The notes under the pieces were generated by a model that did not search any database, had not been told where the DNA came from, and worked only from the letters and a program-made list of their open reading frames with translations. Below are positions 32,148-40,267 of a stretch of DNA of 64,000 nucleotides, piece by piece. Each line of letters begins with the position of its first letter. Position 1 is the first letter of the stretch. The stretch is taken from positions 150,292-214,291 of the forward strand of contig NZ_JAAATX020000010.1 of the NCBI RefSeq assembly GCF_009908265.2, read 5' to 3'. A program made the translations under genes and the position numbers. The stretch comes from Paragemmobacter amnigenus. GTDB taxonomy: Bacteria > Pseudomonadota > Alphaproteobacteria > Rhodobacterales > Rhodobacteraceae.

Positions 32148-33404
32148 ATGGCAGTCGCCCATCTTTACGGCTTGAAATCGGCGGTGCCGGAGGCGCCGCG
32201 TGCCCCGCGCATGTTCGTCGAGCCGCCGGATTTTGCGAGCGTTGCGGAACTGGCGCGGTCCATCGCGGGCTGCGAGAGGGCCTGCATCCGGCTGCAGGAC
32301 GAGGAGACGGGCGAGATGCGGATTGCCTTCTTTCCGCCGCTGGAGGGGGTGCATGACCTGCCGCCCGCGCTGCTGCCCAACGGGCGGGGGATCGCGCAGA
32401 TGGATGCGGGATCGATGAAGGACGAGATGGTGGCGGCGGGGCTGGGCGATCTGGCCTTCTGGGCCGGTTTCGCGCTGAAATCGCCGGGCGGGCGGGTGCT
32501 GGGTGTGCTGGGGCTGATGGACAGCCGGTCGCGCGACCTGTCCGAGACGGTGTTGCAGCAGTTGAGCCAACTGGCGGGAATCCTGTCGGTGGGCGTGGCC
32601 ATGGCGGGATCGGTGATCCGCGTTCTGGCGCGCCAGACGCTGGGCGTGATCGAGGATGTGGCCGAGATCGACGTGGGCGCGGCATCGCCCGCGCTGACCG
32701 GGCTGATGCGCTTTGCCTCGGGGCGGTTGCCGTCGAGCGCGGAGTCGATGGCCATGCGGATCGCGGGGCTGGCCGAGCTGTCGAACGGGATGCTGCTGCT
32801 GACCCAGCCCGCGAAGGCGATCCTTTACACCCATGGCTTCCGTCTGTCGGACCCGCAGGGGATGGCGGTCGAGGAGCCGGTGCTGGCGGCGGAGCCGGAG
32901 CCCGAGGCGTTCAGGCCGATGGCGCGGCTGCGGATCGGCGAGGTGCATCACGACATCGCGCGGGACGAGGAGACGGACAAGTTCGCCTTCCGCATCACGG
33001 GCACGGAGGATGCCTGGGTGCTGCTGGACAACGGGTTGGAGGAAGGCTGGCCGGAAATGGCGGCCGAGATCATCAAGCGGACGCGGAATGCGACCTTCGA
33101 CTATGTGCGCATGCACATGATCCACCACCGCGACGCGGTGATGCCCGAGGGCGAGTTCCTCTATGACCTTTACGGGATGGAATGGGCGGTGCGCGGCACG
33201 CCCGCCCATGCCGAGGCGCGGGGCGCGGACGGGGTGTGGCGGCGGTTCGACGCGGCCCATGTGACCCCGGATGCGACGCGGGACTTTTCGGCGCTTGCCG
33301 CCTTTGCCGCGATCCCCGGTCTGGCCGAGAGGATCGGGCAGGACGTGCATGAATGGTCCAAGCGGATCGCGGCGGGGTCCGAGATCACGCCGATCTTCGG
33401 CTGA
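32148..33404 (+). CDS. Uncharacterised protein with a GAF-like N-terminal region
   Basis: A 418-residue soluble protein without signal or membrane segments. Residues 20-160 read like a GAF/PAS sensory fold (FASVAELARSIAGCERACIR, then LKSPGGRVLGVLGLMDSRSR, an invariant-looking GAF strand). Residues 240-400 contain RIGEVHHDIARDEETDKFAF and a His-rich stretch YVRMHMIHHRDAVMPEGE. No catalytic set is recognised. AGGAGGCAGGA precedes the ATG. Its stop directly abuts the stop of the convergent FlgB-FliA chimera (33404/33405). A sensory or regulatory role is possible but unsupported. Confidence 0.75.
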   Translation: MAVAHLYGLKSAVPEAPRAPRMFVEPPDFASVAELARSIAGCERACIRLQDEETGEMRIAFFPPLEGVHDLPPALLPNGRGIAQMDAGSMKDEMVAAGLGDLAFWAGFALKSPGGRVLGVLGLMDSRSRDLSETVLQQLSQLAGILSVGVAMAGSVIRVLARQTLGVIEDVAEIDVGAASPALTGLMRFASGRLPSSAESMAMRIAGLAELSNGMLLLTQPAKAILYTHGFRLSDPQGMAVEEPVLAAEPEPEAFRPMARLRIGEVHHDIARDEETDKFAFRITGTEDAWVLLDNGLEEGWPEMAAEIIKRTRNATFDYVRMHMIHHRDAVMPEGEFLYDLYGMEWAVRGTPAHAEARGADGVWRRFDAAHVTPDATRDFSALAAFAAIPGLAERIGQDVHEWSKRIAAGSEITPIFG

Positions 33405-33830
33405 TCAGTCGTCGCCTTCCATCGCGGTGATGCTTTCCCGAAGGCGGCCGACGGCCGCCTTCTTGATCTGGCTGACACGGCCCGTGGTGACGCCGAGGAT
33501 TTCGGCGATTTCGTAGACGTTCAGTTCTTCCGCGAATTCCATCTGTTCGGTGGAGAGTTCCACCGTATTGCCGTCGAGCGAGGTGGTCACGGGCACGCGA
33601 TAGCCGAGCTGGCCGTCGGCCAGCGCGGTGCCCATGTGGCCGGCGGCGGTGCGGTCGGGGCCGCCGGTGCCCATGGAGCGGGCGAGTTCGGACTCGAAGT
33701 CGAAGTCGCGGGCCTTGAAGTTGGGGGTGGCGGCATTGGCGATGTTGGAGGCGAGGATTTCGCCCCGTCTTTCGCGCAGGACGAGGGCCTGCGCGTGCAG
33801 CCCTATCGTTTCGCGGAAACCGACCGTCAT
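33405..33830 (-). CDS. FlgB-FliA chimera: flagellar rod protein N-terminus fused to a sigma-28 region-4 helix-turn-helix
   Basis: A 141-residue protein of two unrelated parts. Residues 1-100 match FlgB, the proximal rod protein: LVLRERRGEILASNIANAAT, then PNFKARDFDFESELA, and SLDGNTVELSTEQMEFA. Where FlgB should continue into its C-terminal rod helix, residues 101-141 instead read EELNVYEIAEILGVTTGRVS followed by QIKKAAVGRLRESI. That is the region-4.2 DNA-binding helix-turn-helix of FliA (compare E. coli EELNLKEIGAVLEVGESRVS). The frame is open across the joint. The simplest reading is an in-frame deletion joining flgB to the end of fliA, since no other flagellar gene is nearby. A functional fusion is possible. 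AGAGGG lies 8 bases before the ATG. Confidence 0.85.
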   Translation of the reverse strand: MTVGFRETIGLHAQALVLRERRGEILASNIANAATPNFKARDFDFESELARSMGTGGPDRTAAGHMGTALADGQLGYRVPVTTSLDGNTVELSTEQMEFAEELNVYEIAEILGVTTGRVSQIKKAAVGRLRESITAMEGDD

Positions 33831-33925
33831 TGTCTGTGCCCTCTGGTTCCTGCCGGAAGGGTCCGGCGCTTTCAGGCGCGGGTCTTGCAAGGGGCGTGCC
33901 AGTTGGGTCGGGAAGCGGGGTCGGT

Positions 33926-35203
33926 ATGGCGGCGGCACGGAAGAAGACGGCATTGCAGCGGGCGGCGCGCGCGGTGTTGAAGGCCGTGGAGGGGTTGCAT
34001 CCGGACGAGGCGCTGGTGCGGCTGGAGCCGGTGGCGGCGGCAGAAGGGCCGGGCTTGCGGCGGCGGGTGCTTTTGTCGGCGCGGATCGAGTTGTTGCGAC
34101 GGGCGCTGGAGATGCCGCGGAGGCAGGCGGCGGAGCCGGAACCGCTGGTGGTGGTCCCGCCGGAGCCTGTGGCCGTTGTGGCAGAGGAGCCCAAGCCGCC
34201 AAGACCGCCCAAGGCGCTGTCCAAGGGGTCGATGATGTCGGTCAGCCTGGAGGATGCGGCCAAGCTGCTGTTCGTCGCGCCGGAGCCCGAGGGCGACGTG
34301 GCCGAGGCGGCGGGGGCCGCGCCTGCGGAGGCCTTCGTGCCTGCATCCTGGACCGATGCGGCGCAACAGGTCGACGGGCCGCCGCCGGACGCCGCGCCCG
34401 ATACGGAGCCCGACGGGGACGCGGCAGGGCGCGGCGGCGAGACGGTGATCCTTGACGATCTGGATGCCGCCGTGGCGTCGCTGAGCGGGCTGGCCGATGA
34501 CAGCGCGATGTTCCCCGAGGACCCGCCCGCCGTGGCCGCACCGCCGCGCAAGGCGGCCAAGGGCGGCAAGGTCAAGGGGCGCAAGGGATCAGGCCCCGTG
34601 ATCGAGGATATGGAGACGCTGGCGGCCTTTGCCACGGGACCGTCGCAGGGGGGGCTGCCTGCGGGGATCGATGCCGATCTGGCCAAGCTGGCCGCGCTGG
34701 ATGCGTTGTCCGAGGCGGTGGTGGCGGCGGACCCGCCTGCGGGAATGGTGGACCCCGCGGCGGCCTTTGCCGCGCTGGCGGCGGCGGACGAGGACGAGGC
34801 GCGGGCGATGCTGGCGCCCGTGCGGGGGGCGGTGGTGGACCATGTCGCCGCGATGGCCGCACTGGAGGAGTTGGGGCCGGTGATGCGGGTGCCGCCCGCG
34901 CCCGCCGATCCGGAGGTGGCAGGGGGCGAGGCGGTGGCCCCTCCTGCCCCGCGCCCGCGCGGCAGGGCGGCGCTGGACCCGTCGGCCGCCTTTGCCGCGA
35001 TGGAGGAGGCCGAGGTCGTCGATCCCGCAACGGCGACACGGGCCCGCCCCGCCCCCGTGATGGATGCCGCGGCGGCCTTTGCCGCGCTGGAGGCGGCGGA
35101 TGAGGCAGAGGCCAAATCCATCGCCCCCGCGGGCAAGCCCAAGCCGCTGGCCATCGACCTTTCGGCGCAGTTCGCGGCGCTGGGAAAGGATGCGGAGGAG
35201 TGA
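33926..35203 (+). CDS. Ala/Pro-rich low-complexity protein with repeated AAFAALEAADE motifs
   Basis: A 425-residue protein of unknown function. The N-terminal 75 residues are helical and basic (KKTALQRAARAVLKAVEGLH, ending RIELLRRALEMPRRQ). A long Pro/Glu/Ala-rich linker follows. The C-terminal third carries four imperfect repeats: DPAAAFAALAAADEDEARA, DPSAAFAAMEEAE, DAAAAFAALEAADEAEAKS and the terminal DLSAQFAALGKDAEE. Such repeats are likely short amphipathic helices for protein contacts. There is no signal or membrane segment. It is divergent from the FlgB-FliA chimera with 95 bases between, and its stop abuts the convergent hybrid kinase. A link to the lost flagellar genes is only a guess. 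Confidence 0.7.
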   Translation: MAAARKKTALQRAARAVLKAVEGLHPDEALVRLEPVAAAEGPGLRRRVLLSARIELLRRALEMPRRQAAEPEPLVVVPPEPVAVVAEEPKPPRPPKALSKGSMMSVSLEDAAKLLFVAPEPEGDVAEAAGAAPAEAFVPASWTDAAQQVDGPPPDAAPDTEPDGDAAGRGGETVILDDLDAAVASLSGLADDSAMFPEDPPAVAAPPRKAAKGGKVKGRKGSGPVIEDMETLAAFATGPSQGGLPAGIDADLAKLAALDALSEAVVAADPPAGMVDPAAAFAALAAADEDEARAMLAPVRGAVVDHVAAMAALEELGPVMRVPPAPADPEVAGGEAVAPPAPRPRGRAALDPSAAFAAMEEAEVVDPATATRARPAPVMDAAAAFAALEAADEAEAKSIAPAGKPKPLAIDLSAQFAALGKDAEE

Positions 35204-37837
35204 CTATTCCGCCGCGGCGCGGCTGAGCGCGAGGGCGAGGCCCTTGTCGCGCAGTTCCGCAACGGTGCGCGGCAGGATACGGCGGATGTCGTCGAGCGCC
35301 GAGGAGGCCGCCGTGGCGTCGCATTCATTGGCGGCGCGTTCATAGCTGGCGAGGGCGGAGTGCAGACCGGACAGGCCGATGGCCGCCGCGGCCCCCGCCG
35401 TCTTGTGCGCGGCCTTGCCCGCATCGGCGAAGGAGCCGACACTGCCCAGATCCTCGAGCTGGATGATCACGGACTCGGTCTCGTGCAGCAGGCGGTCGGC
35501 GATGCGTTCGACGAAGTCGCGGCCCATCTCTTCCAGCGTTTCGCTGAACACATCGGCATTTATGACGGGAACGGCGACGTCCGGCGCGGGGGCGGGGCGC
35601 TGGCGGGTACGGGCGGTGCCGCGGGCGTAATTGGCGATGACGGCCACGAGCGCGGCGCGGGTGATCGGCTTGACCAGCACGTCGGTCATGCCGGCGCCAA
35701 GGAATTCGGGCATCTTGTCGGGGCTGGCATTGGCGGTGACGCCGATGATCGGAATGGTGCGGCAGAGGCCTTCGCGGCGGATGATGCGGGTGGCTTCCAG
35801 CCCGTCCATGCGGGGCATGGAAATATCGGTCAGGATCATGTCGAAGGCGATTGCGGCAGCGTGTTCCACGGCTTCGACACCGTCGGCGGCGGTGGTGACG
35901 GTGTGGCCGCGCAGGCGGAGCATCTCGGTCAGCAGGAGGCTGTTGATCGGATTGTCCTCGACCACGAGGATGTTGAGGGCGGGCACCTCGTCCTCGGCCA
36001 GCGGGGCATCGTCTCTGGCATGGGCGGGGGCTTCGACGGCGACGGGAAGGGTGACGTCGAAGGTGAAGGTGGAGCCCTTGCCCAGCGCCGAGGAGACGCG
36101 GATCGTGCCGCCCATCGCCTCGGCCGAGAGTTTGGCGATGCCGAGACCGAGGCCGGTGCCTTCGCGCATCCGCGCGTAGGAGGCGTCGAGGGTTTCGAAA
36201 TTGTGGAAGATGCGTTCGAGGTCGCCTTCGGCGATGCCGATGCCGGTGTCGATGACGGAAACGGTCAGGTGCAGCCGCGAGCCGCCATCGCGCAGGTCGG
36301 TGGCAAGCCGGACGGTGACCGAGCCTGCATCGGTGAATTTGATGGCGTTGCCGATCAGGTTGTAGAGCACGCGCAGGAAAAGCTGGCGCGGGGCGGAGAC
36401 CTTGGCGACGGGGGTTTCGGGTTCCTCGAATTGCAGGATGTTGCCGCGCTTGGCCGCGTGGGGATGGTTTTGCAGCATGAGGTCGCGGATGACCTGCACG
36501 GGCGAGAAATCGGTGACCTGATAGCTGGCCGACTGCTCCGAGCCGAGACGGGTGAGTTCCAGCACGTTGTTGACCTGATCCAGCGCCGCCCAACCGCAGG
36601 AGAGCACGATTTCCGACAGCCAGCTTTGCCGCTGGTCAAGATCGGTGGAGCTTTGCAGCAACTCGGTCGCGGCGATGAGGCCGTTCAGGGGCGTGCGCAT
36701 CTCGTGGCTCATGACGGCGAGGAAGCGGGACTTGGCCTCTTCGCCCTTGAGCGCGTCGTTGCGGGCCTTTCGCAGGCTTTCCTCGCGTTCGATGCGTTCG
36801 GAGATGTCGCGGATGAAGGCGATGAACATCGGCTCGCCGCTGGCGCCCTTGGCTTCGGCGAGCGCCACCTCGACCGGAACGCGGCCGCCGTCGGCGCGGC
36901 TGGCGGCCATCTGGAGGCGGCCGTCCTGCAGTTCGGGGGCGTTGGAGCGGATCATGTGATGCAGGCTGGCCAGCGGGTCGTCATGGCCGTCGCGGCCCAG
37001 AAGCTGGGCAAAGCGGACGCGGCGCACCTCGTCACGGCTGCGGCCGAAGAGCGCCTCGGCCGCGCCGTTGCAATCGGTAATCTGGCCGTGGACATCGGCG
37101 ATGATGAGAGCGTCGAGCGAGCTTTCGATGGTGGCGCGAAGGTTGTGGATGGCGCGCTCGGTGGTTTCCGAGCGGCGGCTCTGCGCGCGGTTCTGCAGGA
37201 TGATGACGAGCGAGAGCGCGGCCATCAGCCCCAGCAGACCCAGCGAGGCCGAGGCAAAGACCTGAAGCGAGCGGCGCAGTTCGGTACGGCGGGAATCGCC
37301 CGCCTCCATCAGGGTCTGGAGCGAGCCCACAACCTGTTCGCGGACACGGTCGGTGATGGTGTCCATTTCCACGCGCAGGGCGGGGACGGCGGCGCCGAGC
37401 GTCGCGTCATCGCCGTCGATCAGGGGGGTGACGCGTTCGAAGAAGGCACCCTGCGACCACAGTTCCTCGCGCAGGCTGCTGGTGACGGGCAGGCTGCGGA
37501 GCTGGTCGGAGCGGGAGAGGATGTTGAACCGGCTGTAGAAGATGTCGAATGCCAGCCGCAGATCGTCGAGGGCGGCGGGATCGGACGGGCGTTCCGAGGC
37601 GAGGATCACGGCGCGCTGGAGTTTCAGGGCGTCGACCTCGATCTGGGCGAGGGTCCATGTGACGTTGTCGGAGTTGACCGAGGCGGACCTGTCCAGTTCC
37701 CGGTCGATCTTGACGAAGACATAACCCATCGCGCCCAGCGTCAGGCAGAAGCATATGCCGAGAATCACGTGCCGCACCCGGACGGCGGCGCGCGAGAGGC
37801 GGCTCTCTTCGAGGGCTTCGTCGAAAAACTTGCTCAT
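35204..37837 (-). CDS. Membrane-bound hybrid histidine kinase with PAS, receiver and HPt domains
   Basis: An 877-residue phosphorelay kinase. A first helix (VILGICFCLTLGAMGYVFV), a periplasmic helical domain of about 150 residues and a second helix (LGLLGLMAALSLVIIL) make a typical four-helix-bundle sensor. A PAS domain follows (IESSLDALIIADVHGQITDC), then HisKA with His378 (FLAVMSHEMRTPLNG) and the ATPase (NLIGNAIKFTDAG, DTGIGIAEG). The receiver has VVEDNPIN and Asp671 in LTDISMPRMDG. The C-terminal HPt has His811 in KAAHKTAGAAAAIGL. It follows the Cys-less periplasmic protein gene by 52 bases and sits near a divergent LuxR regulator, a plausible final acceptor. ATG at 37837 is used; GTG at 37840 is adjacent. 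Confidence 0.93.
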   Translation of the reverse strand: MSKFFDEALEESRLSRAAVRVRHVILGICFCLTLGAMGYVFVKIDRELDRSASVNSDNVTWTLAQIEVDALKLQRAVILASERPSDPAALDDLRLAFDIFYSRFNILSRSDQLRSLPVTSSLREELWSQGAFFERVTPLIDGDDATLGAAVPALRVEMDTITDRVREQVVGSLQTLMEAGDSRRTELRRSLQVFASASLGLLGLMAALSLVIILQNRAQSRRSETTERAIHNLRATIESSLDALIIADVHGQITDCNGAAEALFGRSRDEVRRVRFAQLLGRDGHDDPLASLHHMIRSNAPELQDGRLQMAASRADGGRVPVEVALAEAKGASGEPMFIAFIRDISERIEREESLRKARNDALKGEEAKSRFLAVMSHEMRTPLNGLIAATELLQSSTDLDQRQSWLSEIVLSCGWAALDQVNNVLELTRLGSEQSASYQVTDFSPVQVIRDLMLQNHPHAAKRGNILQFEEPETPVAKVSAPRQLFLRVLYNLIGNAIKFTDAGSVTVRLATDLRDGGSRLHLTVSVIDTGIGIAEGDLERIFHNFETLDASYARMREGTGLGLGIAKLSAEAMGGTIRVSSALGKGSTFTFDVTLPVAVEAPAHARDDAPLAEDEVPALNILVVEDNPINSLLLTEMLRLRGHTVTTAADGVEAVEHAAAIAFDMILTDISMPRMDGLEATRIIRREGLCRTIPIIGVTANASPDKMPEFLGAGMTDVLVKPITRAALVAVIANYARGTARTRQRPAPAPDVAVPVINADVFSETLEEMGRDFVERIADRLLHETESVIIQLEDLGSVGSFADAGKAAHKTAGAAAAIGLSGLHSALASYERAANECDATAASSALDDIRRILPRTVAELRDKGLALALSRAAAE

Positions 37838-37859
37838 CACATTTACCCGGGAAAACGAA

Positions 37860-37881
37860 CCGGCCCCGAGATCGGGGCCGG
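37860..37881 (-). terminator. Perfect GC hairpin between the periplasmic protein gene and the hybrid kinase
   Basis: CCGGCCCCGA-GA-TCGGGGCCGG, a 10-bp stem, fills the 52-base operon gap. With no T-run it more likely sets mRNA processing or partial termination than full termination. Confidence 0.5.
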
Positions 37882-37889
37882 GAGAAGCG

Positions 37890-38411
37890 TCATTCGACGA
37901 CGGTCAGGGAGGCGAGCTGCCAGATGCTCCAGCCGTAGACAAGTTCGGTCTGGTATTCCGCGCTGCTGTCATAGGGGAACACGATCCAAAGCGGACCCTT
38001 GTCACGGCGCGAGAATTCCGCACCGTCGATCGTATAGGCCATGATCGGTACCCCGTCCCGGATCGCCTCCATCGGGATTTCGACGGAATAGTTGTTCAGG
38101 GCGGTGGCGATGACCTTGCTGCCCTTGGCACCGAGGCTGTCGAGCAGGGTTTTCAGCGGCACGCCCTTGAAGGCCTTGGTTCCGTCGGTCCAGGTCGTGC
38201 TGGTGGAGAATTCGCTGGAGGGCATGGCCTGGAGCATGGCCATGTCGAAGCTGGCTGTGCCGTCGCCGTTGGTTTCGGAAATGGCGCCGCCCACGGTGAG
38301 GATCACCTCGCCCGCAGGGGTGGCGAGTTCGGCACGGGCAGGTGCGAGCGTTGCAAGAAGGACAACGCAAAAGGCCGCCATACGGTGCGTGGCGGCGGAC
38401 AGGATCGGCAT
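37890..38411 (-). CDS. Exported molybdopterin-domain (sulfite-oxidase fold) protein lacking cysteine
   Basis: A 173-residue protein with a signal peptide (MAAFCVVLLATLAPARAE). The mature part resembles the oxidoreductase molybdopterin-binding domain: TLTVGG-type start (VILTVGGAISETNGDG), FKGVPLKTLLDSLGAKG, YSVEIPMEAIRDGVPIMAYT, and KGPLWIVFPYD. In true enzymes of this fold a Cys ligates molybdenum. The mature protein here has no Cys at all, and STSTTWTDG stands where that Cys is expected. It is therefore probably a binding or signalling derivative. GGAG lies 7 bases before the ATG. Its position directly upstream of the hybrid kinase with a periplasmic sensor domain suggests that it is the kinase's partner. 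Confidence 0.8.
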   Translation of the reverse strand: MPILSAATHRMAAFCVVLLATLAPARAELATPAGEVILTVGGAISETNGDGTASFDMAMLQAMPSSEFSTSTTWTDGTKAFKGVPLKTLLDSLGAKGSKVIATALNNYSVEIPMEAIRDGVPIMAYTIDGAEFSRRDKGPLWIVFPYDSSAEYQTELVYGWSIWQLASLTVVE

Positions 38412-38477
38412 CGGGCAACTCCACAATTGGATAATTAGGGCAGAAGATACCAAAAGGACGCGGTTTCACTATTCCAA

Positions 38478-38501
38478 TTACGGATGCCTTCCCATCCGTA
38501 A
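38478..38501. promoter_or_regulatory. Palindrome in the divergent signalling promoter region
   Basis: TTACGGATG-N6-CATCCGTAA is a perfect 9-bp inverted repeat between the kinase operon and the LuxR regulator. AAGTATG overlaps its right end, and the same heptamer starts the operator palindrome before the 18.8-kb paralogue. The 11-mer CTTACGGATGG also occurs at 31771-31781. It is a likely operator of this module. Confidence 0.55.
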
Positions 38502-38667
38502 GTATGGTATGCTTTCAACTTAGTCGGGTTCCGGCCCGAGGATGATTGTCTTACCGTTTGAAGAACGTATCCTTGCCGATGTGAGTTGCTGGCGAAAGTC
38601 GGCAGACCAGGACGAGCCATACATGTCCGTTTTGCATCCGGCTCTTGGAATGGAGGAATACAGGCAG

Positions 38668-39312
38668 ATGTCCATGACTGGTGCAGGAACCGGCAAGATC
38701 CGCATTTTGATTGCCGATGACCACGAGATGGTCCTCGATGTGTTTGCGATGTACCTTTCGTCGGCCCCCGACATGGACGTGGCAACCGCGAAGAATCTGG
38801 ACGACGCGGTGGATATGATCACCGAGAACGGCCCCTATGACGTGGTGCTGCTGGACCTGAACATGCCCGGGATGAACGGCGTGGCGGGGCTGCGGAAGGC
38901 GATCCGTGCCAATGGCAGCAAGCCGGTGGCGATCATCACCGGCAACCCGACGCCGCGGATGCTGGACGAGATCATGAATGCGGGATCGTCGGGCATCGTG
39001 CTGAAGACGACGGGCGTGCGGTCTCTGGCCAATGCCATCCGCTTCATGCATGCGGGCGAGCATTACATGCCGCTGGAACTGGTGCGCGAGCGGCACAATG
39101 CGGGGCGGCAGACCAAGAACGGGCGGCTGTCGGACAAGGAGATGATGGTCCTGTCCTATCTGGCCGAGGGCAAGCAGAACAAGGAAATCGCCAACGACCT
39201 GAAGCTGGCGGAGCCGACGATCAAGATGCATGTCACCTCGATCTGCAAGAAGCTGTCGGCGTCGAACCGGACGCAGGCGGTGATCGTGGCGCGGGATCTG
39301 GGGCTGATCTGA
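38668..39312 (+). CDS. LuxR/NarL-family response regulator of the 38-kb signalling module
   Basis: A 214-residue transcription factor. The receiver has ILIADDHEMVLDVFAMYLSS, acceptor Asp63 in VVLLDLNMPGMNG, and Lys in GIVLKTTGVRSLANAI. The LuxR helix-turn-helix is LSDKEMMVLSYLAEGKQNKE, then LKLAEPTIKMHVTSICKKLS. It is a clear paralogue of the 18.8-kb regulator (same Asp position, same RDLGLI end). It is divergent from the periplasmic protein/hybrid kinase operon, whose HPt could pass phosphate to it. The start at 38668 has GGAGG 11 bases upstream; in-frame ATGs at 38650 and 38674 are alternatives. Confidence 0.92.
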   Translation: MSMTGAGTGKIRILIADDHEMVLDVFAMYLSSAPDMDVATAKNLDDAVDMITENGPYDVVLLDLNMPGMNGVAGLRKAIRANGSKPVAIITGNPTPRMLDEIMNAGSSGIVLKTTGVRSLANAIRFMHAGEHYMPLELVRERHNAGRQTKNGRLSDKEMMVLSYLAEGKQNKEIANDLKLAEPTIKMHVTSICKKLSASNRTQAVIVARDLGLI

Positions 39313-39326
39313 CGGGGGAAAGACCC

Positions 39327-39394
39327 CGTCCCGGGCTTGACCCGGGACCTCTGGGTCCATGGGCGGCCCCGGGTCAGGCCCGGGTCGGGTTTTC
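39327..39394. repeat. REP-like GC palindrome pair, copy C
   Basis: CGTCCCGGGCTTGACCCGGG and, after about 20 bases, GGCCCCGGGTCAGGCCCGGG. It is the same unit as copy A. The right half overlaps the last codons and the stop of the DMT transporter gene, so the repeat supplies that protein's end. It lies between two convergent genes. Confidence 0.78.
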
Positions 39395-40267
39395 CTTTGG
39401 CGCGGCCTTGCGTTCGCGGATCGAGATGTAGGTCGCGCAGGCGATGAGGATGGCGACGCCTGCGAAGGTGGGGCCATCGGGGAAGTCGCCGAAGAACCAC
39501 CACCCGGCGAAGGTGGCCATCACCATTTCCGTATAGGCGAGGGGGGCGAGGAGTGACGCCTCGGCATGGTCGTAGGCGCGCACGATCAGGTAGTGGCCCA
39601 CGGTGGCGATGAGGCCGATGAGGAAGAGGAGGCCCCATTGGGTCAGGGTTGGCGGCTCCCACAGGGGGAGCACGGCGAGGGTGGTGAGGATCGTGCCCAT
39701 CAGGCTGGTGTGGAAGGTGGTCACCATGGCGGGGGCGGTGCCGGAAATGCGGCGGGTCATGGCGAAGTAGACGGCAAGGCAGGCGCCCGCGCCGAGGGCG
39801 AGCAATGTGCCCGGGTTCAGTTCGTTGAAGCCGGGGCGGATGATGATGAGGGTGCCCGCGAAGCCCACGGCGACGGCGGCCCAGCGGCGGGGGCCGACCT
39901 TTTCCTTCAGCAGGATGGGGGAGATGGCGGTCAGGATCAGCGGCTGGACGAAGAAGATCGCCAGCGCGTCGGCGATGGGCAGGTATTTCAGAGCGGAGAA
40001 GAAGAGGAAGGTCGCGGCGACGAGGAGCGTGGCGCGGACCGTGTGATAGGCGGGGCGGTCGGGGCGGATGGCCGCAGCGCCGCCATGGCGCAGCGTGAAG
40101 GGCAAGGTCAGGAGCGCGCCGAAGGCCATGCGGGCCCAGACGATCTGGAGGATGGGCATGCCCTGATTGCCCAGCGTCTTGGCCACCACGTCGAGGAAGG
40201 GCAGCACCGCCATGGCGCCCAGCATGAGGGCGATTCCGATGATCGTGCGGGGCTTGTGGGGTTCCAT
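39374..40267 (-). CDS. DMT-superfamily (EamA) transporter
   Basis: A 297-residue inner-membrane carrier with ten hydrophobic segments in two EamA repeats. The first repeat has IGIALMLGAMAVLPFLDVVA and FFSALKYLPIADALAIFFVQ, with PILLKEKVGPRRWAAVAVGF. The second has YDHAEASLLAPLAYTEMVMA. Such carriers often export amino acids or drugs; the substrate is unknown. The ATG at 40267 shares a base with the LysR stop (TGATG), so the two are translationally coupled and the regulator may control this carrier. The stop lies within a REP-like repeat. Confidence 0.87.
   Translation of the reverse strand: MEPHKPRTIIGIALMLGAMAVLPFLDVVAKTLGNQGMPILQIVWARMAFGALLTLPFTLRHGGAAAIRPDRPAYHTVRATLLVAATFLFFSALKYLPIADALAIFFVQPLILTAISPILLKEKVGPRRWAAVAVGFAGTLIIIRPGFNELNPGTLLALGAGACLAVYFAMTRRISGTAPAMVTTFHTSLMGTILTTLAVLPLWEPPTLTQWGLLFLIGLIATVGHYLIVRAYDHAEASLLAPLAYTEMVMATFAGWWFFGDFPDGPTFAGVAILIACATYISIRERKAAPKENPTRA

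Noticed and set aside
35360..38044. 894-codon open frame on the plus strand
   Set aside because: Antisense to the second hybrid kinase; same G/C artefact.
37890..38411. Active sulfite-oxidase-type molybdoenzyme
   Set aside because: The mature protein has no Cys, so the molybdenum ligand is missing.
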